Positions 24,245 through 32,676 of a stretch of 64,000 nt of DNA are shown here, in pieces. The stretch comes from Mannheimia pernigra (lineage in GTDB: Bacteria > Pseudomonadota > Gammaproteobacteria > Enterobacterales > Pasteurellaceae), in NCBI RefSeq assembly GCF_013377995.1, contig NZ_CP055305.1, positions 1,612,001 to 1,676,000 on the forward strand, in the 5' to 3' direction. Position 1 is the stretch's first letter; the number at the start of each line of letters is the position of its first letter. The notes under the pieces were generated by a model that saw only the letters and a program-made list of their open reading frames with translations, was not told where the DNA came from and made no database searches. The translations under genes and the position numbers were made by a program.

Positions 24245-25594
24245 TTATTCGCCAGATACTGTCATTTTTTCCAATAAAATTGAACCTGTTTGGATATTTG
24301 AGCGATGCTCAATATCATCACCAACAGCAATCAAGTTCTTATACATATCTTGTAGCTGTCCTGCAATGGTAATTTCTGCCACAGGATATTGAATTTCACC
24401 ATTTTCTACCCAAAAACCGGCAGCTCCGCGTGAGTATTCGCCAGTTACGTTATTAATTGCTGAGCCAAGCATTTCAGTAACCAATAAGCCAGTGTCCATC
24501 TCCTTTAACAAAGTCTTCAATCCACCTTGACGGTTTGGTTTAACCAGCCAATTATGAATGCCACCTGCGTGCCCTGTGCTTTTTAGCCCCATTTTTCTCC
24601 CTGAATAACTTGTCATTAAATAGGTTTGTAACACCCCTTCAGTAATGATTTCACGGTTTTGCGTAATGACTCCCTCGCTATCAAAAGCAGAAGAGGCTAA
24701 CTGGCGTAATAAATGGGGGCGCTCTGAAATAGCAAACCATTCGGGTAGAATTTGCTCGCCTAATTTATCTAATAAAAAACTTGATTTACGGTATAATGCC
24801 CCGCCACTAATAGCACCCGCGAGGTGTCCGATTAAACCTGTAGCAACATCATTATAGAAAATCACTGGCATTTCTGCCGTTTTAATACGCTGAGGGTTAA
24901 TTCTATCTACCGCCTTCATTGCTGCTTGTTTACCTACCCATTTTGCAGGCTGCAATTTATCAAACTCACGAGAAATAGTGTATTCATAATCACGCTCAAG
25001 TTGGTCTTCATAAGCTGAAATCAGACTACAAGAAAGCGAATAACGGCTAGATAGATAACTTTGCAACATTCCGTGCGTGTTGCCATAAACCCTCACACCG
25101 CTATGCGAATTAAACGCTGCTCCCTCGCTATTTACAATTTTATCATCGGCGTTTAAACCATAATGTTCCGCCTCAATCGCTAATGCTATTGCTTGATCAA
25201 CGGAAATATCCGCTTGATGATAAAGTTCGAGATCAGGGGCTTCAAATGCTAACATTTCTTTATCTGCCAGCCCTGTGCAATCATCTTCGGAGGTATATTT
25301 TGCAATAGCTAATGCTGCTTCTACGGTTTTTTGGATAGAGGCGTATTGTAAATCAGAGGTTGAGGCATTGCCTTTTCGTTTTCCTAAATATACAGAAATA
25401 CCAAGAGATCCATCATTATTAAATTCTATATTTTCAACCTGCTCTAATCGGCTTGAAACCGAAAGCCCCATCACTTTAGTCACGCCAACTTCCGCTTCTG
25501 CTCCTGCCTTTTTTGCAAAATTTAATGCAAATTCAACCGCTTGTCGTAGTTCTTGCTCTTGCTGTTGTAAAATTTGTTTATCTGTAATCGACAT
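24245..25594 (-). CDS. pmbA: metalloprotease PmbA (TldE)
   Basis: PmbA/TldE pairs with TldD to process peptides such as microcin B17 and degrade unfolded small proteins. The 449 residues have the family features, including GLKSTGHAGGIHNWLVKP and TEMLGSAINNVTGEYSRGAAGFWVENG near the C-terminus. TldE lacks the metal motif of TldD, and none is seen here. It is divergent from darP, the conserved pairing in gammaproteobacteria. Confidence 0.95.
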   Translation of the reverse strand: MSITDKQILQQQEQELRQAVEFALNFAKKAGAEAEVGVTKVMGLSVSSRLEQVENIEFNNDGSLGISVYLGKRKGNASTSDLQYASIQKTVEAALAIAKYTSEDDCTGLADKEMLAFEAPDLELYHQADISVDQAIALAIEAEHYGLNADDKIVNSEGAAFNSHSGVRVYGNTHGMLQSYLSSRYSLSCSLISAYEDQLERDYEYTISREFDKLQPAKWVGKQAAMKAVDRINPQRIKTAEMPVIFYNDVATGLIGHLAGAISGGALYRKSSFLLDKLGEQILPEWFAISERPHLLRQLASSAFDSEGVITQNREIITEGVLQTYLMTSYSGRKMGLKSTGHAGGIHNWLVKPNRQGGLKTLLKEMDTGLLVTEMLGSAINNVTGEYSRGAAGFWVENGEIQYPVAEITIAGQLQDMYKNLIAVGDDIEHRSNIQTGSILLEKMTVSGE

Positions 25595-25693
25595 TCTTGT
25601 TCCATCTTATTGATTTCAACGATTCATATATTCTAACCCAAATTTCTGTTAGAATACGGCATTTTTTATAGTTTGCACGAAAAAGGACGCACA

Positions 25694-26224
25694 ATGGCTA
25701 GAAAACGTAGCAAAAATGAGATTGATTGGACAGATGACGAAGAAGAGATTATCTGGGTCAGTAAAAGTGAAATTAAACGAGATTCCGAGCATTTAAAAAA
25801 AATTGGGGCAGAATTAATTGAATTAACACCACAAAATCTAGAAAAAATCCCGCTTGATGACACACTTAAAGAAGCCATTCGCCAAGCTCAAAGCTTTAAA
25901 ATGGAAGCACGCCGTCGTCAAATTCAATTTATTGGAAAGTTATTGCGAAATCAAGATCCTAATCCCATTCAAGAAGCATTAGACAAAGTAAAAAATCGCC
26001 ATAACCAGCAACAGGCATTGTTGCATAAATTAGAACTGGTGCGTGATCAGCTAATTGCAATGGGCGATCCTTCGCTAGATAATCTGTTAAATGAATACCC
26101 TCATTTAGATCGCCAACATTTACGTAATTTAATTCGTGGCGCAATTAAAGAGCGTGAAGCGAATAAACCAGCAAAAAATTATCGTGAAATTTATCAATAT
26201 TTAAAAGCTGAAATTGCGGAGTAA
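25694..26224 (+). CDS. darP: ribosome-associated protein DarP (YjgA family)
   Basis: A small basic protein that associates with late 50S ribosomal assembly intermediates. It begins MARKRSKNEIDWTDDEEEIIWVSKSE and shows the LSLDDTLKEAI-like and QFIGKLLRNQD conserved blocks. The chosen start has AAGGA upstream; 176 aa is normal. It is followed 5 bp later by the SirB2-family gene. Confidence 0.93.
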   Translation: MARKRSKNEIDWTDDEEEIIWVSKSEIKRDSEHLKKIGAELIELTPQNLEKIPLDDTLKEAIRQAQSFKMEARRRQIQFIGKLLRNQDPNPIQEALDKVKNRHNQQQALLHKLELVRDQLIAMGDPSLDNLLNEYPHLDRQHLRNLIRGAIKEREANKPAKNYREIYQYLKAEIAE

Positions 26225-26229
26225 TTAAA

Positions 26230-26601
26230 ATGGAATATCTATCAATAATACTTAAAGCTCACTTTGGATTAGCCTACATTAGCTTAGTGCTCTTATTAGT
26301 GCGTGGTTTTTTAGCAGCAAAGGCGGTTAATTGGAGACAATACACAATATTACGTATTGCACCACATATTGTAGATACAATTTTATTAATAACGGGGATT
26401 GCAGCGGTTATTATTTTCCTCTCGTATGAATTTTTTACCTTAGCCCAATTTAGCTGGTTGTTGCCTAAAATATTATTTTTAGTGTTATACATTATTTTTG
26501 CAACCAAAGCCTTCAAAAAAGGGCATCCATTTTCATTAAAGTTCTATTTGCTTTCAGTTTTCTCATTTATGATGATTATGCTTATCGCAAGCTTTAAATA
26601 G
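26230..26601 (+). CDS. SirB2-family membrane protein
   Basis: A 123-residue protein with four predicted membrane helices (about residues 5-25, 45-65, 75-92, 100-120). The HFGLAYISLVLLLVRG opening and APHIVDTILLITG motif match the SirB2 family. The molecular function is unknown. It probably shares a transcript with darP. Confidence 0.85.
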   Translation: MEYLSIILKAHFGLAYISLVLLLVRGFLAAKAVNWRQYTILRIAPHIVDTILLITGIAAVIIFLSYEFFTLAQFSWLLPKILFLVLYIIFATKAFKKGHPFSLKFYLLSVFSFMMIMLIASFK

Positions 26602-26644
26602 AATGATGATCATTTAAGGTAGCACAACAATTTTAGGTAAGTTA

Positions 26645-27211
26645 ATGATGAAAAAACGTATTATTGTTGGTATTAGTGGTGCAAGTGGTTTTCAATATGG
26701 TTATAAAGTGCTTGAGTTACTCCACCCTTTTGAAGACATAGAAACCCACTTAGTCATCACAAAAGGGGCAGAGCTTACTCGAACACTTGAAACAAATTAT
26801 GAGCGAGAAGCTCTACACCACTTAGCTGATGAAATACACGCCATTCAAAACGTGGGGGCGAGTATTGCAAGTGGTTCGTTTAAAACCATAGGAATGATTG
26901 TTGCACCTTGCTCAATGCGAACGCTGGCCTCTATTGCCAATGGGTTTAGCGATAATCTTCTTACTCGAGCCGCTGATGTGGTATTAAAAGAACGCCGAAA
27001 ATTGGTACTGATGGTAAGAGAAGCCCCTTTTAATCTTGTACACATTGATAATATGCGGAAAGTAACTGAAATGGGCGGCATTATTTTCCCCCCGATTCCC
27101 GCTTTTTATCAAAAACCAACCAGCCTTGATGAAATGGTAACCCATAGCGTTGCTCACGCCCTTTCATTACTGGATATTGAAATTCCCAATATACCTCATT
27201 GGGGCGAATAA
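26645..27211 (+). CDS. ubiX: UbiX-family flavin prenyltransferase
   Basis: UbiX makes prenylated FMN, the cofactor of UbiD-type decarboxylases. The FMN-binding start (RIIVGISGASGFQYGYKVLELL), the IVAPCSMRTLASIANGFSDNLLTRAADVVLKERRKLVL segment (described, not quoted in full) and MGGIIFPPIPAFY are clear. At 188 aa it is full length. An alternative is a Pad1/VdcB-type paralogue; sequence alone does not separate them. Confidence 0.88.
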   Translation: MMKKRIIVGISGASGFQYGYKVLELLHPFEDIETHLVITKGAELTRTLETNYEREALHHLADEIHAIQNVGASIASGSFKTIGMIVAPCSMRTLASIANGFSDNLLTRAADVVLKERRKLVLMVREAPFNLVHIDNMRKVTEMGGIIFPPIPAFYQKPTSLDEMVTHSVAHALSLLDIEIPNIPHWGE

Positions 27212-27220
27212 GTTATAAAA

Positions 27221-27655
27221 ATGAATTCGCTAATTCCCCAAGAGATCGCCGATTTTATCCGCTCAAATCACGTTGTGAGTTTTGCTACTCATACTCAAGA
27301 TGATTTCTGGGCAGCAAATTGTTTTTATGCCTTTGATGAAGAAAATGCTCGTTTAATTATCTTAACCGCAAAAAAAACCAGACACGCACAAATTATGCTA
27401 GAAAATCCATACATTGTTGGCACAATTTGCGGGCAAACTGAAAAAATAAAAGATATTGAGGGCGTGCAATTTTCTGCAACTACGAAATGTTTAGAAGACA
27501 AAGCAGCCAAAAAAATCGCTTTGCAAATTTATTATGAAAAACACCCGCTTGCACGGTTTAAACCGAGTGATGTATGGGAAATAGGCTTTAGCACAATCAA
27601 GCACACAGGCAATAAAGTAATCTTTGCGAAAAAGACTATTTGGGAAAAAGAATAA
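27221..27655 (+). CDS. YhbP-family protein (UPF0306)
   Basis: A 144-residue protein of the split-barrel FMN-binding/pyridoxamine oxidase-like fold. The motif SFATHTQDDFWAANCFYAFDE and the C-terminal DVWEIGFSTIKHTGNKVIFAKK match the UPF0306 group. No reaction is established. It starts 9 bp after ubiX and is probably in the same operon. Confidence 0.85.
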   Translation: MNSLIPQEIADFIRSNHVVSFATHTQDDFWAANCFYAFDEENARLIILTAKKTRHAQIMLENPYIVGTICGQTEKIKDIEGVQFSATTKCLEDKAAKKIALQIYYEKHPLARFKPSDVWEIGFSTIKHTGNKVIFAKKTIWEKE

Positions 27656-27662
27656 ATCAAAC

Positions 27663-27878
27663 TTATTTGGTAAAATTTACTCGGTTTTCGACCGCTTGCT
27701 CAATAATCTCTACAATCCAACTTTGCTCCTGGGCAAGCAGTTCAAAATCAGCAAGACTACTCTGCTTGTTGAGTAAAATTGTTAAGTAATCGCCCTTTTT
27801 AAGATCGGTCATCGCTTTTTTAGCCATAAACAAAGGTAACGGGCAGCTATAGCCTGTTAAATCTAAAGAATATTTCAT
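27663..27878 (-). CDS. TusA-family sulfur carrier-like protein
   Basis: A 71-residue protein with the family signature CPLPLFMAKKAM after a short strand (YSLDLTGYSC). TusA/SirA/YedF proteins relay sulfur or have redox roles through the conserved Cys. The start at 27878 fits the family; five extra residues are possible upstream. It lies 34 bp after the hemerythrin-domain gene on the same strand. Confidence 0.85.
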   Translation of the reverse strand: MKYSLDLTGYSCPLPLFMAKKAMTDLKKGDYLTILLNKQSSLADFELLAQEQSWIVEIIEQAVENRVNFTK

Positions 27879-27927
27879 TGCATTGATACACAAAAGGCGA
27901 ACTTAAAGTTCGCCTTATTCGTTGAAA

Positions 27928-28440
27928 TTATAATTTACGGCGATCCGCCATAATCTTACCCATTGCTGATAGCTTTTCTTCTGCTAAATGCTCTCGCCCT
28001 AACTCAAAAAGCGGCTCTTCAATGGCAATATGCACATCATAGCCTGCCACAAAAGCCTTAATAAGATCTCTATCAACATTCTCTCGTTTGCCTTTAAGTA
28101 AATCTTCTAGCTGTACAGATAAATCGTCCCAATTCTTATGCAAATGAACGTGCTGGCTCTCTAGTTCATCAACATTAGCTTGTGCTTGCGGCTGCACTTT
28201 AATCAACTCTGGAAAGAAATCATCTTCTTCATCTTGGTGATGAAGCGGAGCTGAAATATTGAAATAATTTAAAATCTGCTGAACATCATTTTTTACTGCC
28301 TGATTGATACCATTCTTTTCAAGGTAATCTGGCAAAATTTGTAACTGTTTGCAAAAGTTTTTCACTTTTCTATGGCAGGCATATAACATATCAATAGGTT
28401 CAGCCCAGCTTGCAAACTCTTGTGGTTCAAGTTGTTGCAT
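27928..28440 (-). CDS. hemerythrin-domain protein
   Basis: The 170 residues form a four-helix hemerythrin-like bundle. Candidate di-iron ligands are visible: His in MLYACHRKV, HH plus Asp/Glu in LHHQDEEDDFFPE, His in ESQHVHLH and His/Glu in YDVHIAIEEPLFE. Such proteins sense or scavenge oxygen or NO, or help repair iron-sulfur clusters; the role here is not known. Confidence 0.85.
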   Translation of the reverse strand: MQQLEPQEFASWAEPIDMLYACHRKVKNFCKQLQILPDYLEKNGINQAVKNDVQQILNYFNISAPLHHQDEEDDFFPELIKVQPQAQANVDELESQHVHLHKNWDDLSVQLEDLLKGKRENVDRDLIKAFVAGYDVHIAIEEPLFELGREHLAEEKLSAMGKIMADRRKL

Positions 28441-28453
28441 ATAAAACTCCTGA

Positions 28454-29608
28454 TTATTTCTGATTGTTTACTTCAGATTGTAAAGGGGGTACTTCTTTAC
28501 CTATTCGAGCATAAAATTCAATCACAAAATCATCAAAGCGATCATCTTCAATCGCTTGGCGAATTTCCGCCATTAAACGTTGATAATAACGTAAATTATG
28601 AATGGTATTTAATCTTGCACCTAAAATTTCACCACATTTATCTAAATGATATAAATAGGCTTTAGTATAATTCTTACAAGTGTAGCAATCACATTCAGCG
28701 TCAAGTGGTGTAGTATCTTCACGATATTTCGCATTACGGATTTTCACAATACCATTCGTTACAAATAAATGACCATTACGAGCATTACGGGTTGGCATTA
28801 CGCAATCAAACATATCAATACCACGGCGAACGCCTTCTACTAAATCTTCAGGCTTTCCCACCCCCATTAAATAGCGGGGTTTATCTGCAGGAATTTGTGG
28901 GCAAACATATTCTAAAATGCGGTGCATATCTTCTTTTGGCTCACCAACTGCCAACCCACCTACTGCATAACCATCAAAACCGATTTCGACTAATTTTTCC
29001 ACTGAGACTTTACGCAATTCCTCATACACACCACCTTGAATAATACCAAAGAGTGCATTTGGATTTTCTAATTCATCGAAACGATTACGACTGCGTTTTG
29101 CCCAACGTAGCGACATTTCCATTGATTGCTTTGCGTAATCAAAGGTCGCCGGGTAAGGCGTACACTCATCAAAAATCATAACAATATCCGAGCCAAGATC
29201 GTATTGAATCTCCATTGATTTCTCTGGAGAAAGAAAAATTTTCTCGCCACTAATTGGATTTTGGAAAGTCACGCCTTCTTCTTTTATTTTACGCAATTTA
29301 CCTAAACTAAATACTTGGAACCCCCCTGAATCGGTTAGAATCGGTCCGTGCCATTGCATAAAGTCGTGTAAATCACCATGCATTTTCATAATTTCTTGAC
29401 CTGGACGCAGCCAAAGGTGAAAAGTGTTACCCAACAGAATTTGAGCACCAGTTGCAGCCACTTCTTCAGGCGTCATTCCTTTTACTGTGCCGTATGTTCC
29501 TACAGGCATAAATGCAGGGGTTTCAACGTGAAACTCCCCTTTCGGGCGATTGAATGTTAAACGCCCACGACGTGCGTTACCGCTGGTTTTCTTTAATTCG
29601 TACTTCAT
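28454..29608 (-). CDS. tgt: queuine tRNA-ribosyltransferase
   Basis: Exchanges guanine 34 for preQ1 in GUN-anticodon tRNAs. The nucleophile region ILTDSGGFQVFSLG, the GGLAVGEPKEDM loop and the zinc site CDCYTCKNYTKAYLYHL are clear. Starting at MKYELKKTSG (29608) gives 384 aa, close to the normal length. queA, yajC and secD, often nearby, are not in the window. Confidence 0.97.
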   Translation of the reverse strand: MKYELKKTSGNARRGRLTFNRPKGEFHVETPAFMPVGTYGTVKGMTPEEVAATGAQILLGNTFHLWLRPGQEIMKMHGDLHDFMQWHGPILTDSGGFQVFSLGKLRKIKEEGVTFQNPISGEKIFLSPEKSMEIQYDLGSDIVMIFDECTPYPATFDYAKQSMEMSLRWAKRSRNRFDELENPNALFGIIQGGVYEELRKVSVEKLVEIGFDGYAVGGLAVGEPKEDMHRILEYVCPQIPADKPRYLMGVGKPEDLVEGVRRGIDMFDCVMPTRNARNGHLFVTNGIVKIRNAKYREDTTPLDAECDCYTCKNYTKAYLYHLDKCGEILGARLNTIHNLRYYQRLMAEIRQAIEDDRFDDFVIEFYARIGKEVPPLQSEVNNQK

Positions 29609-29673
29609 TTCTATCCACAAATAAACAGTTCGTGAAAGCGGTCAAAAACCGCTAAAAATTTACAATTTAAATA

Positions 29674-29814
29674 TTAGAATCTCAGACCTGTGCCAACGCC
29701 CAAGCCGATTCCAACTCCATTTGAGCCACCGCCAGCTCCTATGCTTCCATCAACACCTGTTGATGAACAAGCCACTATTGTTAAAATGCTAAAGCATAAT
29801 AAGAATTTTTTCAT
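29674..29814 (-). CDS. small lipoprotein, 46 aa
   Basis: The frame MKKFLLCFSILTIVACSSTG has a lipobox (TIVAC) for signal peptidase II and a ribosome binding site (AGGAC) 9 nt before the ATG. The mature 31 residues are Gly/Ser-rich and end in LRF. It lies in the gap before tgt and is easily missed because of its length. Function unknown. Confidence 0.75.
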   Translation of the reverse strand: MKKFLLCFSILTIVACSSTGVDGSIGAGGGSNGVGIGLGVGTGLRF

Positions 29815-29903
29815 TTTTTATATGTCCTAAATGGAAAGTGGATGATAGTCCGAGTGCATTTTACCTTGTTTAAACGATTAAACCTAATTTAAAAGAGCAA
29901 ATT

Positions 29904-30476
29904 ATGAAAATTTTACGCCAATTTACCGCTTTATTTGTTGCTTCAACAGCAATGTTTTCAGCGAATGCGAATATGCTTCGCATTAGTGAAAAGGAAATTA
30001 ACGATTATTTATCGACTAAATTAAATGAAAAAGTGCCACTACAAGATAAAGTCGGCATTCCTCAGTTATTTGAATTGGATTATCGCCTTCATTCACTGAC
30101 TAGCAAAATTGGCAGAACCGAAGACAAAAAAGTTGCCATTTCAGGTGCAGTTGACGGCATTTTAAAAGCCAGAGGCAAAAAATATGATGCTTCAGTCCAT
30201 TTAAATATGGATACTACACCCTATTACGATCCCAAAAAAGGCGCATTGTTCCTCAAAAATGTGCGATTACTAAGTTGGTCTGCTACACCAACAAAATATC
30301 AATCTGAACTTCAGATGTTCTTACCGATGCTTGCAGAAGGGTTAGCCAGCTTTTTAAACAATACGCCAGTTTACACTTTAGATGAAAATAAAACGAAAGA
30401 AGCAATGATAAAAAAATTTGGTAAAGCAATAGTAGTTGAAGAGGGTAACATCCGATTAGAAACCTCCATTTTTTAA
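29904..30476 (+). CDS. DUF1439 (YceB-like) periplasmic protein
   Basis: The 190-residue protein has a signal peptide (MKILRQFTALFVASTAMFSANA) and the family opening LRISEKEINDYLSTKL. E. coli YceB is a lipoprotein, but here no cysteine lies at the cleavage site, so the product is probably soluble in the periplasm or anchored otherwise. The fold is expected to be lipid-binding; function is unproven. Confidence 0.85.
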   Translation: MKILRQFTALFVASTAMFSANANMLRISEKEINDYLSTKLNEKVPLQDKVGIPQLFELDYRLHSLTSKIGRTEDKKVAISGAVDGILKARGKKYDASVHLNMDTTPYYDPKKGALFLKNVRLLSWSATPTKYQSELQMFLPMLAEGLASFLNNTPVYTLDENKTKEAMIKKFGKAIVVEEGNIRLETSIF

Positions 30477-30575
30477 AAATTTTGTGATCTCTGTCTAATT
30501 TCTACACTTTGGCAGTTGAGCTTTTAAACATTTTATTTACAATCCGAATATTATTTAATTATTGGGGAGATTTAA

Positions 30576-30794
30576 ATGGAAATCGGTGTTGTTAAATGGT
30601 TTAACAATGTAAAAGGATTTGGTTTTATTACATCGGATGTATGCGAGGGTGATATTTTTGTGCACTTCTCTGAAATCAAAACAGAAGGCTATCGCTTATT
30701 AAAAGTAGGGCAAAAAGTACAATTTGAATTAGTACAAAGCGATCGAGGAGCATCCGCTACCAACATTGCCCCACTTGATGATAAAACCTCATAA
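30576..30794 (+). CDS. cspD: cold-shock-domain protein CspD
   Basis: A 72-residue OB-fold protein with RNP1 (KGFGFI) and RNP2 (DIFVHF) motifs. The GVVKWFNNVKGFGFIT opening and SEIKTEGYRLLKVGQKV segment are more like CspD, a single-strand DNA-binding inhibitor of replication in slow growth, than like CspA. It has its own promoter gap. Confidence 0.88.
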   Translation: MEIGVVKWFNNVKGFGFITSDVCEGDIFVHFSEIKTEGYRLLKVGQKVQFELVQSDRGASATNIAPLDDKTS

Positions 30795-30846
30795 TCTACT
30801 GTAAAATAATAACTTTTCTTGCTATTCCACACATTCTTTATGCTTT

Positions 30847-30876
30847 GCTCGGTTTTAAACCGAGCTATATGTATTT
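30847..30876 (+). terminator. palindrome after cspD, possible terminator
   Basis: GCTCGGTTT (30847-30855) and AAACCGAGC (30857-30865) are inverted around one base, followed by a T-rich stretch. The tight loop makes it a weaker candidate. Confidence 0.4.
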
Positions 30877-30878
30877 TT

Positions 30879-31027
30879 ATGCCTCTTTCTCATCAGCTAA
30901 TTCTCACTCATTTGCTCTATGTTTTATTGGTTTAAACATTGTATTATTACGATTTTTGAGCCTACATTTCGATCCGCTCAATAATAATAGCTTGAGATTT
31001 CTCGTAGGTGGCTTAGCCTTTGTTTGA
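30879..31027 (+). pseudogene. remnant of an EamA-type permease N-terminus
   Basis: One frame reads FALCFIGLNIVLLRFLSLHF followed by DPLNNNSLRFLVGG, which resembles the first helices of EamA/DMT permeases. It lacks its own start: an ATG at 30879 in another frame runs only 18 codons, so a frameshift is implied, and the frame ends at 31027 after about 50 residues. The rest of the gene is absent. The remainder of the 323-bp gap holds an uptake-signal core near 31052 and a terminator. Confidence 0.4.
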
Positions 31028-31064
31028 ATTGGTAAAAATTAAGAGAAAATAGACCGCTTGTAAT

Positions 31065-31103
31065 AAAAAACCTTTGGCTGATCAAATTAACCAAAGGTTT
31101 TTT
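31065..31103. terminator. bidirectional terminator before the rpiR-type gene end
   Basis: AAAAAACCTTTGG (31065-31077) pairs with CCAAAGGTTTTTT (31091-31103). T runs on both strands suit termination from either side. Confidence 0.85.
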
Positions 31104-31117
31104 CTTGCTCGAACTAT

Positions 31118-31987
31118 CTAGCTTTTAATTCTTTGCTCTAAAATCACATTCAGCGTTTTTTGTTTCTGTTTTAACGCATTTTCAGGCTCAGCTTTTACTA
31201 ACAAGGTGTAAATTAAATCTAGTACAAAAAGTTGCGACATTTTCGTACCAATAGAATCCCCTTGCATATGACCTTGCCGATTACCATTAATTAACACATA
31301 ATTCGCTTCTTCCGTGACAGGAGATCGTAAATTATGGGTAATAGCAACAGTTTTCGCTTTATTTGCTCGAGAAAAACGAAGGGATTTTACCACCTCTTCA
31401 GAATAGCCAGAATGGCTAATGCCAATAACTAAATCACCTTCTTGTACAAGAGCTGCTTGCATATACATAAAGTGGTTATTGGTTACAGAATCGGTTTGTA
31501 GCCCAATACGCATCAATTTATGTTTTGCATCTTCTGCCGTTAAACCCGAAGAGCCCACACCAAATAAAAATATTCTTTTTGCTTGCCTTAACTCCTGCAC
31601 CACTTTTTCTAACACATCAAAATCCAGTAAGTTAATCGTTTCGCTAATCACGCTGTCTAAGCTATTTTTCAGCTTATTGGCAATATCTTTAGATGTATCC
31701 GCTTCAGATACATCTGTATCCAATAGCACTTGTTTATCTTGATGTTGAGTAGCCAATTCTATCGCTAATTCCAACTTGAAATCAGTATAGCCTTTAAAGC
31801 CTAATGTTCGACAAAAACGAATAAACGTTGCCTCGCCAACATCTAAATATTTTGCTACATCAGATAAAGAACATTGGCTAAGTAATTCTGGTTGAGACAA
31901 AATAACAGTTGCTATTTTTTTTTCTGTTTTTGTCAAACTATTTTGTAGAGAGCTAATTGTATTGAGAATTTTTCCTCTAGCAGACAT
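31118..31987 (-). CDS. RpiR/MurR-family sugar-phosphate-responsive regulator
   Basis: The 289 residues combine an N-terminal RpiR helix-turn-helix (about 1-77, with VAKYLDVGEATFIRFCRTLGFKG) and a SIS sugar-phosphate isomerase-like domain (about 125-260, IFLFGVGSSGLTAEDAKHKL and GDLVIGISHSGYSEEV). In Haemophilus the sialic acid regulator SiaR belongs to this family. It follows the YhcH-family gene by 9 bp, so an amino-sugar or sialic acid role is a reasonable inference, not shown. Confidence 0.88.
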   Translation of the reverse strand: MSARGKILNTISSLQNSLTKTEKKIATVILSQPELLSQCSLSDVAKYLDVGEATFIRFCRTLGFKGYTDFKLELAIELATQHQDKQVLLDTDVSEADTSKDIANKLKNSLDSVISETINLLDFDVLEKVVQELRQAKRIFLFGVGSSGLTAEDAKHKLMRIGLQTDSVTNNHFMYMQAALVQEGDLVIGISHSGYSEEVVKSLRFSRANKAKTVAITHNLRSPVTEEANYVLINGNRQGHMQGDSIGTKMSQLFVLDLIYTLLVKAEPENALKQKQKTLNVILEQRIKS

Positions 31988-31996
31988 TCCCGCCTC

Positions 31997-32461
31997 CTAT
32001 AGTAATTCCACAGGTACTTTTACTACTAATTTTTTTAATGTTTTGTTCTCATTCACTGTATTACCTGGCTTATGTGGTTCATAAGGTAAGAAAATAGCAA
32101 ACATATTGGGTTTAAGTATGACTTCATTTTTATCATCAATCTCATCAGTTAATTGATAGTCATCTTCATCTCTGTATTCATCATATTTTGATAAATTAGG
32201 CTGACTTAAACCATATTCGATCATTTCTTCGCCTTCAATAAGTAGTTGAATATCTACAAATTTGCGGTGCATTTCTGCTTTTTTACCTTCAGCTGGACTA
32301 GTTTCAAATGACATCACATTCATACGAATACCCTCTTCTAAATCTTGCCAGCCTAATGCTAAATTTGCTAAATCTAATGCCTTTAATTTCCCACAAAGGC
32401 GTGCAAATACAGGAGGGAGAGATTTTGCATAATCGTCTCTTGATAAATCTGCTAATAACAT
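31997..32461 (-). CDS. YhcH/YjgK/YiaL (NanQ/TabA) family protein
   Basis: A 154-residue cupin-like protein with the family blocks AEMHRKFVDIQLLIEGEE and PNMFAIFLPYEPHKPG (the conserved His and Glu/Lys residues of the metal site). E. coli YhcH (NanQ) is a sialic acid anomerase in the nan operon; other members act on other sugars or in biofilm control. Pairing with an RpiR regulator, and a sialidase elsewhere in the window, favour a sialic acid link. Confidence 0.85.
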   Translation of the reverse strand: MLLADLSRDDYAKSLPPVFARLCGKLKALDLANLALGWQDLEEGIRMNVMSFETSPAEGKKAEMHRKFVDIQLLIEGEEMIEYGLSQPNLSKYDEYRDEDDYQLTDEIDDKNEVILKPNMFAIFLPYEPHKPGNTVNENKTLKKLVVKVPVELL

Positions 32462-32507
32462 AGATGTTTCCTTAATTTAATCAACAATATAATTTGATGT
32501 ATCACTC

Positions 32508-32525
32508 CATAAATATATATTTATG
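32508..32525. promoter_or_regulatory. 18-bp perfect palindrome upstream of the YhcH-rpiR operon
   Basis: CATAAATAT then ATATTTATG (32508-32525) lies 47 bp before the YhcH-family start. It could be the RpiR operator or simply an AT-rich promoter element. Confidence 0.4.
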
Positions 32526-32676
32526 AAGATATACTCCAATGGAAGAAGAATAATAGTTTAAAAATATAATCTCAATAAGAAAATTCCAAAAATGCGAAGT
32601 AGATCAAACTTTAAAGCTGAAGAAATCATTAATGCCTCTCATAGCGTTAATGAAAACGAAGAGAAATGTGTATACG

